DNA of 64,000 nt from Flavobacterium sp. ACN6 (GCF_002304005.1 NZ_MRCQ01000006.1:248001-312000); one strand, 5' to 3'; positions 25,893-34,496 are shown, counted from the first letter of the stretch. Translations and numbers: made by a program. The notes: generated by a model from the letters alone, not told the origin.

Positions 25893-27677
25893 TTATTGGT
25901 ATTTTTTATCCGTAAGTGTTTTCATAAAAGCAACAAGATTTTGTTCTTCTTTCACTGTTAAGTTCAGTTTGTCAAAAGGTAAAGTCTGATTTTCTACTTC
26001 ATAACCTAAACCTTGACCACCGCCTTTGTTATAGAAAGAAACCACTTCTTCTAGAGTTTTAAAAACCCCGTTGTGCATATAGGGCGCAGTAACTGCAGCA
26101 TTTCTAACAGTTGGTGTTTTAAAAGCACCTACTAATTGCGGCATTTTATTGTATAAATAACGACCTTGATCTGGACTCAATGATTTTCCAGAAGCTTCAT
26201 TTGGAGTTCCAATAACTTCATGTTCCGTTTTAGAATAACTTGGCGGAACCGTTCCGTTAAATAAAGGTGTAAAATGACAAGTAGCACATTTTGCTTTTCC
26301 CATAAAAAGATTCATTCCTTCAATTTCCTGATTGTTTAAGGCATTTTTATTTCCACGCATATAGTCATCAAATCTGGAATCAAAAGAATTTAAAGAGCGT
26401 ACATAACTGGCAATAGCATTTTGAATCTGCCATGCTTCAGCTTTAGAGGTTTTAGGATAAGCCTTTTTAAATAGTTTTATATAATCCTGATCTAATAAAA
26501 TTTTAGCATGAATATTTTCCATAGAACCATGCATTTCATCTTTATTCTGGATCACATCGACACTTTGTTTTTCTAAATCTAATTGACGCATATCCCAAAA
26601 TTGTGCATTTTGCAGTGAAGCGTAAGTTAGAGTAGGAGTGTTTCGGGCTAAGTTAGAACCAGTTAACGAAACGTTTGTTTTTAAGCCGTCTGTAAAAGCT
26701 TTTTCTGGATTATGACAAGTCGCACAGCTGCGGTCATTGTTTTTAGAAAGGCTTTTGTCGTAAAACAATTTTTCTCCCAAAAGGGCTTTTTCTTTTGTAT
26801 AATTATACTCTTCTGAAAGTACAAAAGCGTTTACATCAAAAGCATCTTGGTCGAATAAAGTTTCAATAGTTGGTTTTAGTGGACTGCTTTTTTTTACATT
26901 CTTAATATGCTCTTCTTTTTGAAAAGCTTTTAAGTTTTTCGAAATCGGATTCAGATATTCGGTGATAAAAACAGCACGGTTAAAAGCATTGAAATTGCTA
27001 TTTTCTTGACAGTATTTTTGTGCTTTAGAAGTTAATTTTTTTAATACTTCTAATGATTTATTACTGGCATTGATTTTTTCAAGTGATGTTGGAATCACAA
27101 CCAAACTTTGTCCAGTTTCTGGAATTGAAGACTGCAAAATAGGGCTGTCAAAGCCTGTAATTCCTAAAGCTATAACTCTAAATACATTTTGCTGAATTGC
27201 ATCTAAAACATAATCATCGCTGATTGTAATAACTTCAAAAGTCCTTTTCAGCTGTTCAATATTCGACTTAAAAATATTTAGTTCCCGCATTAAATCTTCT
27301 TTGCTTTCTGGATTATATTGTGGATAAATCATTTCTTCCATCACCTGAAAACCGTGTGGTTCAAAAGATCTGTTTTCTTCTAATTCCATTTCGTCTAAAG
27401 CAGGACCATTCATAAATCGGGCTGTTTCTGGAATAAAATATTCAATTGCCCATTCGACTTTTTTATAAACCAAACGCGATTTTTTGAATTGTTCGACTAT
27501 TTCTTTTTGGGAAGAATTATTGGTTACCAGTTTTTGAAAATCAACAATTTCGTTATTTAATTTCGTTAAATCAATCAATAAATCTTGTTTGATTGTTGCT
27601 TTTGAAGTATCACTTTCTTTGCATGAAAAAAACAAACAAATTGTTAAAAATAGAAATGTAAGGTATTTAAATTTCAT
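25893..27677 (-). CDS. Di-heme cytochrome c peroxidase/MauG-type lipoprotein with helical N-terminal domain
   Basis: The 594-aa protein has lipobox FFSC (Cys19), so it is a periplasmic-facing lipoprotein. Residues about 30-255 form an all-helical region with a GPALDEMELEENR motif and EPHGFQVMEEM, which recalls imelysin/EfeO-like domains. Residues about 280-594 form a CcP/MauG domain with two heme-binding CATCH motifs at 318-322 and 464-468 and the VRNAAVTAPYMHNG segment. It probably reduces peroxide or oxidises a protein. The upstream neighbour on the same strand is a PhoX/DUF839 lipoprotein, with an intervening hairpin at 27697-27722. Confidence 0.87.
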   Translation of the reverse strand: MKFKYLTFLFLTICLFFSCKESDTSKATIKQDLLIDLTKLNNEIVDFQKLVTNNSSQKEIVEQFKKSRLVYKKVEWAIEYFIPETARFMNGPALDEMELEENRSFEPHGFQVMEEMIYPQYNPESKEDLMRELNIFKSNIEQLKRTFEVITISDDYVLDAIQQNVFRVIALGITGFDSPILQSSIPETGQSLVVIPTSLEKINASNKSLEVLKKLTSKAQKYCQENSNFNAFNRAVFITEYLNPISKNLKAFQKEEHIKNVKKSSPLKPTIETLFDQDAFDVNAFVLSEEYNYTKEKALLGEKLFYDKSLSKNNDRSCATCHNPEKAFTDGLKTNVSLTGSNLARNTPTLTYASLQNAQFWDMRQLDLEKQSVDVIQNKDEMHGSMENIHAKILLDQDYIKLFKKAYPKTSKAEAWQIQNAIASYVRSLNSFDSRFDDYMRGNKNALNNQEIEGMNLFMGKAKCATCHFTPLFNGTVPPSYSKTEHEVIGTPNEASGKSLSPDQGRYLYNKMPQLVGAFKTPTVRNAAVTAPYMHNGVFKTLEEVVSFYNKGGGQGLGYEVENQTLPFDKLNLTVKEEQNLVAFMKTLTDKKYQ

Positions 27678-27696
27678 AATAGTATTGTAATAGAAA

Positions 27697-27722
27697 CAAC
27701 CCTTATCGAAAAATAAGGGTTG
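27697..27722 (-). terminator. Hairpin between the DUF839 and peroxidase genes
   Basis: CAACCCTTAT, a 6-nt loop and ATAAGGGTTG form a perfect 10-bp stem. The T-tract on the minus strand is weak, so it may be a partial terminator or processing site between two co-oriented genes. Confidence 0.5.
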
Positions 27723-27743
27723 CTTTATAGTTGGAACAAATTA

Positions 27744-29222
27744 TTATCGTTGTACGTTTCTGATAATTACAGTTTGTCCGCCTTCTTTGTTAGTTTGAGT
27801 TCCAGAACCGTCAGCATTTTTAAATGCATCGCTCTGCCAAGTGTGAGGGTGAATATTTACGGTAAAAGTATCTGGAACACCAATGATATCAGATATATCT
27901 TCCATTGCACCAAATTCCCAGCTTCCAAATCTCATTTCACCAGATTGGTTGTATAAAGTATTCCAAGCAACATCAGTTCTTTTGTGGTTCATGTTTAACC
28001 ACGCTTTATTTTGTTTTGAAGCAATATTGTACTGCCAGATGTAAGAGTCATGTTTAGCATCAGCATAATAACTATCACCATCTTCCTGAATGTATACGAA
28101 GTTTTCTGTTACACATAAGTTATCAGGATTAATGATTCCAGTTCCAGGAGTACTGTCGCCTTCAACAGCTAATTCTAAAGTTCCTTTAAGCGGATCTGCA
28201 GCATCCATTTTCAATTTATAAACTCTTCCCCACATCGTGTATCCATCAACTGGAGCATTATTAGTTGCCTGACCTGTTGCAGTAAAATAAACCTCTCTAT
28301 TGTTGCTTGCGCTTCCTTTTCTGTAATCTACATCTTCAACTCTCGAAAAACGAATTGCTTTTAAATCATTTACAGTGGTATTGATTACCGCTCCAGTTAA
28401 GTTTTTAGCATTCGGAATTTCAACAAATTGAACAGGATATGAATTGTTTAATGTCATAGACGTTTCAACCTGATTTCCGTCTGTTCTTTTTAAAGCATAT
28501 AATTTTCCGTTTGATAAATCGCCAACCGTACTCATGTACATAATTAATTGTCCAGCACTTACGTGAGAAGTTGCATACGATTGATCTTCTCCAATAAGGA
28601 TAACCGTTTTTCCTGGATAAGCTTCTTTTGGAAGCGGCACAGCGTTTTCCATACTTGCTTTTCCTAAAGCGGGTAAAACTCTGTCAGTTCTGCCTTTATC
28701 TGAAGATAATCCTAACGGATTAATTCCGTGAACCATACTTTCCTGACCGCTTTCTCCAGCAGTTAAAAAGATTGGACCAAATCCGTGAATTTCTGGTGTA
28801 GCCAAAGTTGCTGAACACAAACGAGTTAAGCCTCCAACACCATCAACTAAATAATCTCCTTTTACAGGTTTGAAAGTTTTGTCTAAATAAACTCTAGAAA
28901 CCGATTGAAGAATTTCGTGATTCGTAATCATGATATATCCGTCTCCATTTGGGTCTTTCATTAATCCGGCACCATCTGGCTGTGCACCATAAACGAATGT
29001 AGGAGATTCTGGAAGTACGTCTGAACTTGCAATTAAAGTGCTGATTTTTAGGTTTTCGAATCCAGTCATTGGATAAACAAAAGCAGGTACTTTTGAATGT
29101 GAAGTAAAATCGATGCTGGTATTTACATCGTTAGAAGATTTTTTGTCATCATCCTGACAACTGATTGCAGAAAAACCCGCAAGTCCAAGCAAGGTAATAG
29201 ATTTTAAAAAGTTAGCTTTCAT
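27744..29222 (-). CDS. PhoX/DUF839-family lipoprotein
   Basis: The 492-aa protein has an N-terminal signal with lipobox SAISC (Cys23), followed by a DUF839 beta-propeller like PhoX-type alkaline phosphatases. Sequence features include a TAGESGQESM segment, GEDQSYATSH, MSTVGDLSNGKLYAL, a NPDNLCVTENFVYIQEDGD blade and HPHTW near the C-terminus. Catalytic metal ligands cannot be confirmed by eye, so phosphatase activity is unproven. The paired CcP/MauG gene lies downstream. Confidence 0.8.
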   Translation of the reverse strand: MKANFLKSITLLGLAGFSAISCQDDDKKSSNDVNTSIDFTSHSKVPAFVYPMTGFENLKISTLIASSDVLPESPTFVYGAQPDGAGLMKDPNGDGYIMITNHEILQSVSRVYLDKTFKPVKGDYLVDGVGGLTRLCSATLATPEIHGFGPIFLTAGESGQESMVHGINPLGLSSDKGRTDRVLPALGKASMENAVPLPKEAYPGKTVILIGEDQSYATSHVSAGQLIMYMSTVGDLSNGKLYALKRTDGNQVETSMTLNNSYPVQFVEIPNAKNLTGAVINTTVNDLKAIRFSRVEDVDYRKGSASNNREVYFTATGQATNNAPVDGYTMWGRVYKLKMDAADPLKGTLELAVEGDSTPGTGIINPDNLCVTENFVYIQEDGDSYYADAKHDSYIWQYNIASKQNKAWLNMNHKRTDVAWNTLYNQSGEMRFGSWEFGAMEDISDIIGVPDTFTVNIHPHTWQSDAFKNADGSGTQTNKEGGQTVIIRNVQR

Positions 29223-29386
29223 AATTGTTTTTTTGTTTTTTTTGATCAGAACAAAGCTATCTCACAAAAACAAAATATAGGTTAAGGCTATTTTTTCTTA
29301 TTGCTAATTTTTATAAGTCTTATATTATTAAATCGTAAAAAATAGGATTTGAATGTAAATTTAAGACTCCTAAAAAAATCTTAAAT

Positions 29387-30016
29387 TCATTTAAAAAGCT
29401 GATTTAAGTTAACCGCCTTTTTCTCTCTCAGTTTTTTTACAATTTTAAGAAAAGCAATGGCAGTAATATATGCGTCTCCCAAAGCAGTGTGACGGTCTTT
29501 TTTAGAAATATCAAATTTATCGGCAAGATCGTCTAAAGTATAATGATCTTTACGTTCAAATAAATGCGATTGAATTAAAGTCTTTTTATACAAGTATGCG
29601 GTATCTAACGTTTTATTAGTCAAATGCGGAAGCCCATTTCTTTCCAAGGCTTTGTTAATCATCGTAACATCAAAAATGGTGTGATGTGCAATGATAATTG
29701 AATCTCCCAAAAAATCTAAAAACTGCTGTAAAGCTTCTAATTCAGTTGGACGTCTAACTAGTAAATCCCTTAAAATACCATGAATCTGAGCGGTCGATTT
29801 ATCATAATGATCCTGTTCAAGATAAATCTCAAAACTGTCTTGAACAGAAATAATTCCATTTTGAAGCACCAACGCACCAATGCATAACATTCGGTCATTT
29901 TCATAGTCAAAACCAGTTGTTTCAGTATCTAAAACAACAAAGCGAGTTTCTTCAATGGTGATATTTTCATCAAAGAGATTGTTTTCTTCTTTCTTCCAAA
30001 AATTAAATAAACTCAT
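29387..30016 (-). CDS. DEDDh 3'-5' exonuclease (DnaQ-like)
   Basis: This 209-aa protein has Exo I VLDTETTGF (D30, E32), Exo II AHHTIFDVTMI and Exo III DRHTALGDAYITA with the catalytic His. It matches the epsilon-subunit-like exonuclease family. It lies 2 nt downstream of the DUF294 signalling gene and is probably translationally coupled to it. Similar pairs or fusions of these two families occur in other bacteria, so this exonuclease is more likely part of a signalling unit than the replicative proofreader. Confidence 0.88.
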   Translation of the reverse strand: MSLFNFWKKEENNLFDENITIEETRFVVLDTETTGFDYENDRMLCIGALVLQNGIISVQDSFEIYLEQDHYDKSTAQIHGILRDLLVRRPTELEALQQFLDFLGDSIIIAHHTIFDVTMINKALERNGLPHLTNKTLDTAYLYKKTLIQSHLFERKDHYTLDDLADKFDISKKDRHTALGDAYITAIAFLKIVKKLREKKAVNLNQLFK

Positions 30017-30018
30017 TG

Positions 30019-31938
30019 CTATACCAGATTTGAAATATTAAAACGTACCGAAATAAGTTCCTGAAGTTCTTTTATGGTTTTAAAAGTACGTTTCAGTTTA
30101 ATTTTTTCCATTTTAGTTAAAGATTCCAATTCGATAAATTGGCCAGAATCATGATGCAATAATCCTTGTTTAGTTCTAAATTTCAACAAAGCTTTAAACG
30201 AATACGAACATGACAAATACAATTCGCTATTATTTGGTTCTAATTCAGCCAATTTTTCAAAACGTTCGGCTGTATTGCTGATTGATTTTACAGAATGAGA
30301 TAAAATTAAAACACGTGCGGCATCTGTCAATGGCATTAAAGCTCGTCTCTTAATATCAAAATTATCTTTGTTTGCACCGTCTTGTTCAACCAAAAATTGT
30401 CTAAAGAAACCAGTAGGCGAAGGGCTTTGCAAAGCACCACTTACCAAATGCATATAAAAAATAGGATTGGCTTTTACATTTTCAAAAATAGAATCAGACA
30501 ATTGATTTACAATTTCGGCATCGCCGTACGTCATGCTGTAATCAAAGAAAATAAACGATAACAAAACTTCATTTTTACCAGGATTGGTGATCCAATGGTG
30601 GACTTGACTTTTCCATTCATCCAGACTCATACACCATTTCGGGTTTGACGCCATCATTTCTGCAGGGCAGTAATCGTAGCCAATTTCAAAAAGACCTTTA
30701 TTAACAAGACTGGCAAATTTTTGGAAATAGATTTTAGTTTCATCCCTAAAAACTTCATTTACATTTTCGTACACAATGGCATTATCCTGATCGGTATGCA
30801 GCATTTGTTCGCCGCGACCCTGACTTCCCAGTGCCAGCCAGGCAAATTTTACCGGCGGCGGACTGCTCATTTTTTCGATACAAATTTCGATTACACGAGT
30901 GGTACAAGCCTCATTAAGTTCGGTTATGATTTTGGTAATCAAAGTCATTGGAATATTTTGATCCAGATAACCTTGAAGTAATTGCATTATTTGGTTGCGG
31001 ATAGGTTTTATTTCCTTAATTTTTTTGGTACGTTTCAACGCTTTGATCAAAACCGCTGGATTATTTCCAAGCGCCACCATAACGTCATGTTTCGATAAAA
31101 TACCGACCGCTTTGGTATTGACTGTACCATCTTTCGTTAAACACAAATGACTGATATTGCTCTTCATCATTGCCATCTGCGCCTCTGTAACCGTCATTTT
31201 TTTGGAATACGTAATAACTGGTTTTGTCATTATCGTTTCGGCAGTCGTTGTTATCGGAAAATCTCCCGTAACAATTTTATTTCGAAGATCCTTATCAGTT
31301 AAAATACCAATTGGAAGCATTTCGTCCACAATCAAAATTGCACCAACTTTCTTTTTCCCCATGATTTTAGCAATATCCTTTACCGTAGTTGACGGACTGC
31401 AGGTTACAATTTTTTTGGAATATTTAATTGGCGCTAAATCAAAAGAATGATTGCTTGAATTTAGATTTTCATTGAGCAGATCATCACCATATAATTTGTC
31501 TTTATGAATATCAGAGTACGGATTTCGTGTGTTGGAAGCGTAACTTTCAATCAAAAAATTACCGACATTTCTATTCTCAAGCGCATAAGGTTTGAAAACC
31601 GCAATTGGAATGGCGTATAAAATACTTTCTTCATGAGCCACAGCTTCCATAATATAATTTTCCTGTGCCAAAAGCGGGCGAAGGCCAAAAATATCACCTT
31701 CATCACACATATCTAAAACTGTATTTTTAGTACTTTTTTTCAAAGCAACTGCACCTTTATGAACCACATAAAAAGAATCATGTGTTTTGTCATTTTCAGC
31801 AAAAATTACAGCATCTTTATCTTTATAAATAATAGAAATCTGTTCAGAGAGTTTTTCTAAGTCTTTCTGGTGTAAAAAATTAAACGGCGGATAACTTTTT
31901 AAAAAGTCGGCAACTCTTTGCGAAATGGTATTTTTCAT
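30019..31938 (-). CDS. cNMP-binding/CBS/DUF294 nucleotidyltransferase-like signalling protein
   Basis: The 639-aa soluble protein contains, in order, a cyclic-nucleotide-binding domain (about residues 15-135), a CBS pair (about 170-295), a DUF294 nucleotidyltransferase-like domain with LALGSQGRGEQMLHTDQDNA (about 370-389) and a DUF294 C-terminal helical domain (about 490-635). The GSxGRxE plus DxDN pattern is the nucleotidyltransferase signature. It is the first gene of a two-gene unit with the exonuclease. The ligand and acceptor are unknown. Confidence 0.92.
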   Translation of the reverse strand: MKNTISQRVADFLKSYPPFNFLHQKDLEKLSEQISIIYKDKDAVIFAENDKTHDSFYVVHKGAVALKKSTKNTVLDMCDEGDIFGLRPLLAQENYIMEAVAHEESILYAIPIAVFKPYALENRNVGNFLIESYASNTRNPYSDIHKDKLYGDDLLNENLNSSNHSFDLAPIKYSKKIVTCSPSTTVKDIAKIMGKKKVGAILIVDEMLPIGILTDKDLRNKIVTGDFPITTTAETIMTKPVITYSKKMTVTEAQMAMMKSNISHLCLTKDGTVNTKAVGILSKHDVMVALGNNPAVLIKALKRTKKIKEIKPIRNQIMQLLQGYLDQNIPMTLITKIITELNEACTTRVIEICIEKMSSPPPVKFAWLALGSQGRGEQMLHTDQDNAIVYENVNEVFRDETKIYFQKFASLVNKGLFEIGYDYCPAEMMASNPKWCMSLDEWKSQVHHWITNPGKNEVLLSFIFFDYSMTYGDAEIVNQLSDSIFENVKANPIFYMHLVSGALQSPSPTGFFRQFLVEQDGANKDNFDIKRRALMPLTDAARVLILSHSVKSISNTAERFEKLAELEPNNSELYLSCSYSFKALLKFRTKQGLLHHDSGQFIELESLTKMEKIKLKRTFKTIKELQELISVRFNISNLV

Positions 31939-32010
31939 TGGGTTAGATTAGAGTTCTAAAAATACTATTTTAAATAGAAATGTAAAAGAAACACGTTTTT
32001 ATTTTTTTAT

Positions 32011-32050
32011 TAAGGAGCAAAGGTACAAAGACGCAGAGGGACAGAGGTTT
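32011..32050. repeat. Octamer-period array (single arm)
   Basis: Units GAGCAA, AGGTACAA, AGACGCAG, AGGGACAG, AGG follow 8-nt spacing. No paired inverted arm is seen nearby. Confidence 0.6.
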
Positions 32051-32065
32051 TGCATTTTGTGCGCC

Positions 32066-32092
32066 ATAAAAAAAGTCCCGAAACGGAACTTT
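32066..32092 (-). terminator. Terminator of the 123-aa lipoprotein gene
   Basis: On the minus strand a stem AAAGT(t)CCG, loop TTT and CGG(g)ACTTT run into a T-tract, 7 nt after the stop. Confidence 0.7.
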
Positions 32093-32098
32093 AATATA

Positions 32099-32470
32099 TT
32101 AGTCAACTTTGTAAACCTTGCCTCGTTGTTTTTCTTCAGAACCAACCATTCCGAATTCAAAAGTGTACGAATCTTTAGAAGTGTTCAAAATCTTCATACT
32201 GATCGCTTTTTCCTCTGCCATATTTTTCGGATGTTTTTTTTGCAGTACATATTCACAGTCACTTACCCAGCGTATTGTCGCAGTATCAGTTTTCCCGTCA
32301 AAAGTTTCGATTTCGATATCGTCTTTACGTTCAAAATAAGTTGTTTTTTTTACGCCGTTAACTTCAAACTCAAATTTGAATTTTCCAGTTTTGAAATCTT
32401 TACAATTGTGTTCTGTATTATAGCACGAAACCAAAGCCAGAAAAGGAAATAAGAATATAAATTTTTTCAT
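32099..32470 (-). CDS. Small lipoprotein, unknown function
   Basis: The 123-aa protein has lipobox ALVSC (Cys16) after a hydrophobic signal, followed by a small beta-rich domain (FKTGKFKFEFEVNGVKKTTYF; RWVSDCEYVLQKK). I recall similar Flavobacterium proteins being named DNA topoisomerase IV in databases, but nothing here resembles a topoisomerase. It is probably surface- or periplasm-anchored. It ends at a clear hairpin. Confidence 0.75.
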   Translation of the reverse strand: MKKFIFLFPFLALVSCYNTEHNCKDFKTGKFKFEFEVNGVKKTTYFERKDDIEIETFDGKTDTATIRWVSDCEYVLQKKHPKNMAEEKAISMKILNTSKDSYTFEFGMVGSEEKQRGKVYKVD

Positions 32471-32496
32471 TTAAATAAGTTGTTTTGTTAGAAGCT

Positions 32497-32572
32497 AATC
32501 CTGCTGTCCGCTCTATCTTTTGTGCTGAACCCCAGCACAAAAGGATGCCGCTTCCATCAGGGCTAGTGATAT
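32497..32572 (-). ncRNA. Structured dispersed element, possibly Flavo-1-like
   Basis: On the minus strand the element reads TAGCCCTGATGGAAGCGG, then ATCC, a long hairpin CTTTTGTGCTG/CAGCACAAAAG (32517-32543, 11 bp with a 5-nt loop), then AGAGCGGACAGCAGGATTAGC. The outer segments can pair (CCTG with CAGG). I recognise this layout as an abundant intergenic element in Flavobacterium; it may correspond to the Rfam Flavo-1 motif, which I cannot check. A fragment of the same type, AGCGGACAGCAGGA, occurs at 57-70. Confidence 0.5.
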
Positions 32573-32603
32573 ACTTTGTGTCATCGTGAGCGCAGTCGAT
32601 GGG

Positions 32604-33179
32604 TTATTTCAATCTCTTTAATTCATCATCCGTAAAGTTCTTAATTTCTTTTTCTTTGGCAAACTTTTCAGCATTGTAATTTCCCGATTTATTTTTCGGA
32701 ATCGATAAACTTTCCCATTCACTGTTTTTCAATTGTTTGGCGTAAAAAACAATTTGCCCCACATGATACGGATAATGCGCCAATTGACGGTTTATTGCCT
32801 CTATAACAGTATGGCCTTCATTTCGAATATAAATAATGTCTGAAAGCTGTTCTGGCTTTAAGCCTTCCAAAGCATTTTCGAGACAATTCCAGCCTTTGTT
32901 CCAAACTTCCAGAACTTCTTCTTTTGACTGTAAATCATTCTCAAATTCAGCATCGCGGTTTCGCCGGTCTTTTTCTCCATCAGAAGTTAAAAAGTCAGTC
33001 CAGCGCGAAAGCATATTGCCAGAAATGTGTTTTACAATTGTGGCAATACTGTTTGTATCTTCATTTACCGCTGCAAAAAGTTGTTCTGGCTGTAATTGAT
33101 CGATAGATTTTTGTCCAAGCATTTTATAATATAAAAATTGCTTTTTGACACTTTCTAAATAATGCTGATCAGATTTCAT
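32604..33179 (-). CDS. DinB-like DUF1572 family protein
   Basis: This 191-aa four-helix protein of the DinB/YfiT superfamily carries the three metal-binding histidines typical of the group: VKHISGNMLSRWTDF (about residue 48), and RQLAHYPYHVGQIVFYAKQ (about residues 132-150). DUF1572 members are presumed metalloproteins, some acting in thiol transfer. The function here is not established. It is followed downstream by the structured element at 32497-32572. Confidence 0.87.
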   Translation of the reverse strand: MKSDQHYLESVKKQFLYYKMLGQKSIDQLQPEQLFAAVNEDTNSIATIVKHISGNMLSRWTDFLTSDGEKDRRNRDAEFENDLQSKEEVLEVWNKGWNCLENALEGLKPEQLSDIIYIRNEGHTVIEAINRQLAHYPYHVGQIVFYAKQLKNSEWESLSIPKNKSGNYNAEKFAKEKEIKNFTDDELKRLK

Positions 33180-33204
33180 GATTATAAAGTTATGTTGTTA
33201 TACC

Positions 33205-33357
33205 GCTCCGAAGGAGCTCTTACTTAACAAAAATCAATTTTCTATAAATATAAGCGCTCTTATAGCGCTTGAATTTTTTTAAATCTAATGTAAACTCCAT
33301 TAGGAGAACATCTTTATAGAAAAAAAAATTGAATTAGTTTTTAAGCCTCATAGAGGC
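33205..33357. repeat. Four-hairpin spacer repeat
   Basis: Four short perfect stems lie in a 200-nt spacer: GCTCC/GGAGC at 33205-33217, AAGCGCT/AGCGCTT at 33252-33270, CTCC/GGAG at 33295-33306 and GCCTC/GAGGC at 33345-33357. The linkers AATTTTCTATAAA and TTTATAGAAAAAAAAATT are themselves inverted. The whole looks like a long imperfect palindrome with GC-rich tips. No gene is present. Confidence 0.65.
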
Positions 33358-33379
33358 GATATCATTAGAAGTATAATTA

Positions 33380-33952
33380 TCATACAATCTTAATATCATA
33401 TTTATCCAATAATCCTATAATTCCATCATTAGAAAATTGCGCTTTTCGCATCGGATTAAATTCAGGATCAATTTTATAATTATAGGCTGTTCTAAAATCG
33501 ACTGAAGCCAGCTGCGTTTCGTTAAAAATGGCGCCATCAAGATTACAATTATCAAAAACTGAACTCGTTAAATTGGTTCCTATAAAAGTTACTTCACGCA
33601 CAGAAGAATTGATGAATTTTGTTTTTGGCATTTTTTTATTCGAAAATAAAGCATAATCCAAAGTACATTCTTCAAAATAAACTTGGAACAAAAAGTCATC
33701 ACATTCGTTAAAAGCGATTCCGAGAAGTTTACAGTTTTTAAAAGTGACATTTTTTAAACTCGTTCCGGCTAAACTGGTCATAGAAAGATTGCAGTCAATA
33801 AATTCGCAGTCTAAAAAGGTATTATACGCAAAGTTGCTGTTTGAAAAATCACAATTTTTAAAAACACAATCTTCAAACTCTCGATTGTTTATTTTTTTGT
33901 CGATGTAAACAACTTTTTCGAATGTTTTCTGAATGTGAATTAAACTTTCCAT
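33380..33952 (-). CDS. Pentapeptide-repeat protein
   Basis: The 190-aa protein is largely a right-handed quadrilateral beta-helix: repeated A(D/N)LxX-type pentads with central Phe/Leu are visible from about residue 20 (FEDCVFKNCDFSNSNF) to about 155 (FDNCNLDGAIFNETQL). The coils resemble Qnr/MfpA-like proteins that mimic DNA, but many pentapeptide proteins have other roles. Its start overlaps the end of the toxin gene by 13 nt, so translation is probably coupled. Confidence 0.85.
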   Translation of the reverse strand: MESLIHIQKTFEKVVYIDKKINNREFEDCVFKNCDFSNSNFAYNTFLDCEFIDCNLSMTSLAGTSLKNVTFKNCKLLGIAFNECDDFLFQVYFEECTLDYALFSNKKMPKTKFINSSVREVTFIGTNLTSSVFDNCNLDGAIFNETQLASVDFRTAYNYKIDPEFNPMRKAQFSNDGIIGLLDKYDIKIV

Positions 33953-34254
33953 GAATGTTTTTTTGATTTTCGAGCATTATGACGTACCCGCAGAATATAA
34001 ATTGAATCGATAGTTATTTGGTAAGAAATGCTATATTCATAAACAGAATAAACCCTAAAGTTACCATCATTATTGACTTTTTGTTTGTCAATCTTGTAAA
34101 TTTCGGGCTGTGTTTTAAGAATTTCAGTACTGTCAAAAATGGTATTAACTACTTTATCAGCAATTGTAATTGATTTACTTTCAAAGAAAATATAAAAGTG
34201 AATATCTTCTAAATGGCACAAAGCATCCTTTGACCAAATTATTTTCTTCCCCAT
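33940..34254 (-). CDS. RelE/ParE-superfamily toxin
   Basis: The 104-aa protein has the ParE/RelE toxin fold features: IIWSKDALCHLEDIHFYI at the N-terminus, IFDSTEILKTQPEIYKID, FRVYSVYEYSISYQI and a C-terminal ILRVRHNARKSKKH. The C-terminal RVRHNARK matches the usual basic motif of these toxins. It overlaps the upstream antitoxin gene by 16 nt and the downstream pentapeptide gene by 13 nt. RelE-type (mRNA) and ParE-type (gyrase) activity cannot be told apart here. Confidence 0.85.
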   Translation of the reverse strand: MGKKIIWSKDALCHLEDIHFYIFFESKSITIADKVVNTIFDSTEILKTQPEIYKIDKQKVNNDGNFRVYSVYEYSISYQITIDSIYILRVRHNARKSKKHSWKV

Positions 34255-34469
34255 TTTTTCGCAATTTCTTTAGCTTCATCTTCAGTATAAAAATCACCTT
34301 TTTTGATACTATCTAAGGCATTTTCAATATCCAAATTATAAGCTGTATCGGAGTCAATTGCGGTATTATTTATTGATTGTAAAAGATGTTTTAGTTTTTC
34401 AACAAAAGAGGGGTCTTTTACCTTATCAATTTCTTGATGAATCCAGTTTATTTCTGCTTGTATATCCAT
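34239..34469 (-). CDS. Antitoxin of the RelE/ParE pair
   Basis: The 76-aa helical, acidic protein precedes the toxin gene and overlaps it by 16 nt, the usual antitoxin position. The C-terminal DFYTEDEAKEIAKKW segment is typical of the toxin-binding tail in Bacteroidetes antitoxins. It may autoregulate the operon, but no operator could be seen. Confidence 0.8.
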   Translation of the reverse strand: MDIQAEINWIHQEIDKVKDPSFVEKLKHLLQSINNTAIDSDTAYNLDIENALDSIKKGDFYTEDEAKEIAKKWGRK

Positions 34470-34496
34470 AATAAAGAATTTTAGTAAAGATACAAA

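Noticed and set aside
32099..32470. A topoisomerase IV name for the 123-aa lipoprotein
   Set aside because: There is a lipobox and a small beta domain, and none of the topoisomerase motifs; the real parE and parC are at 18585-24318.
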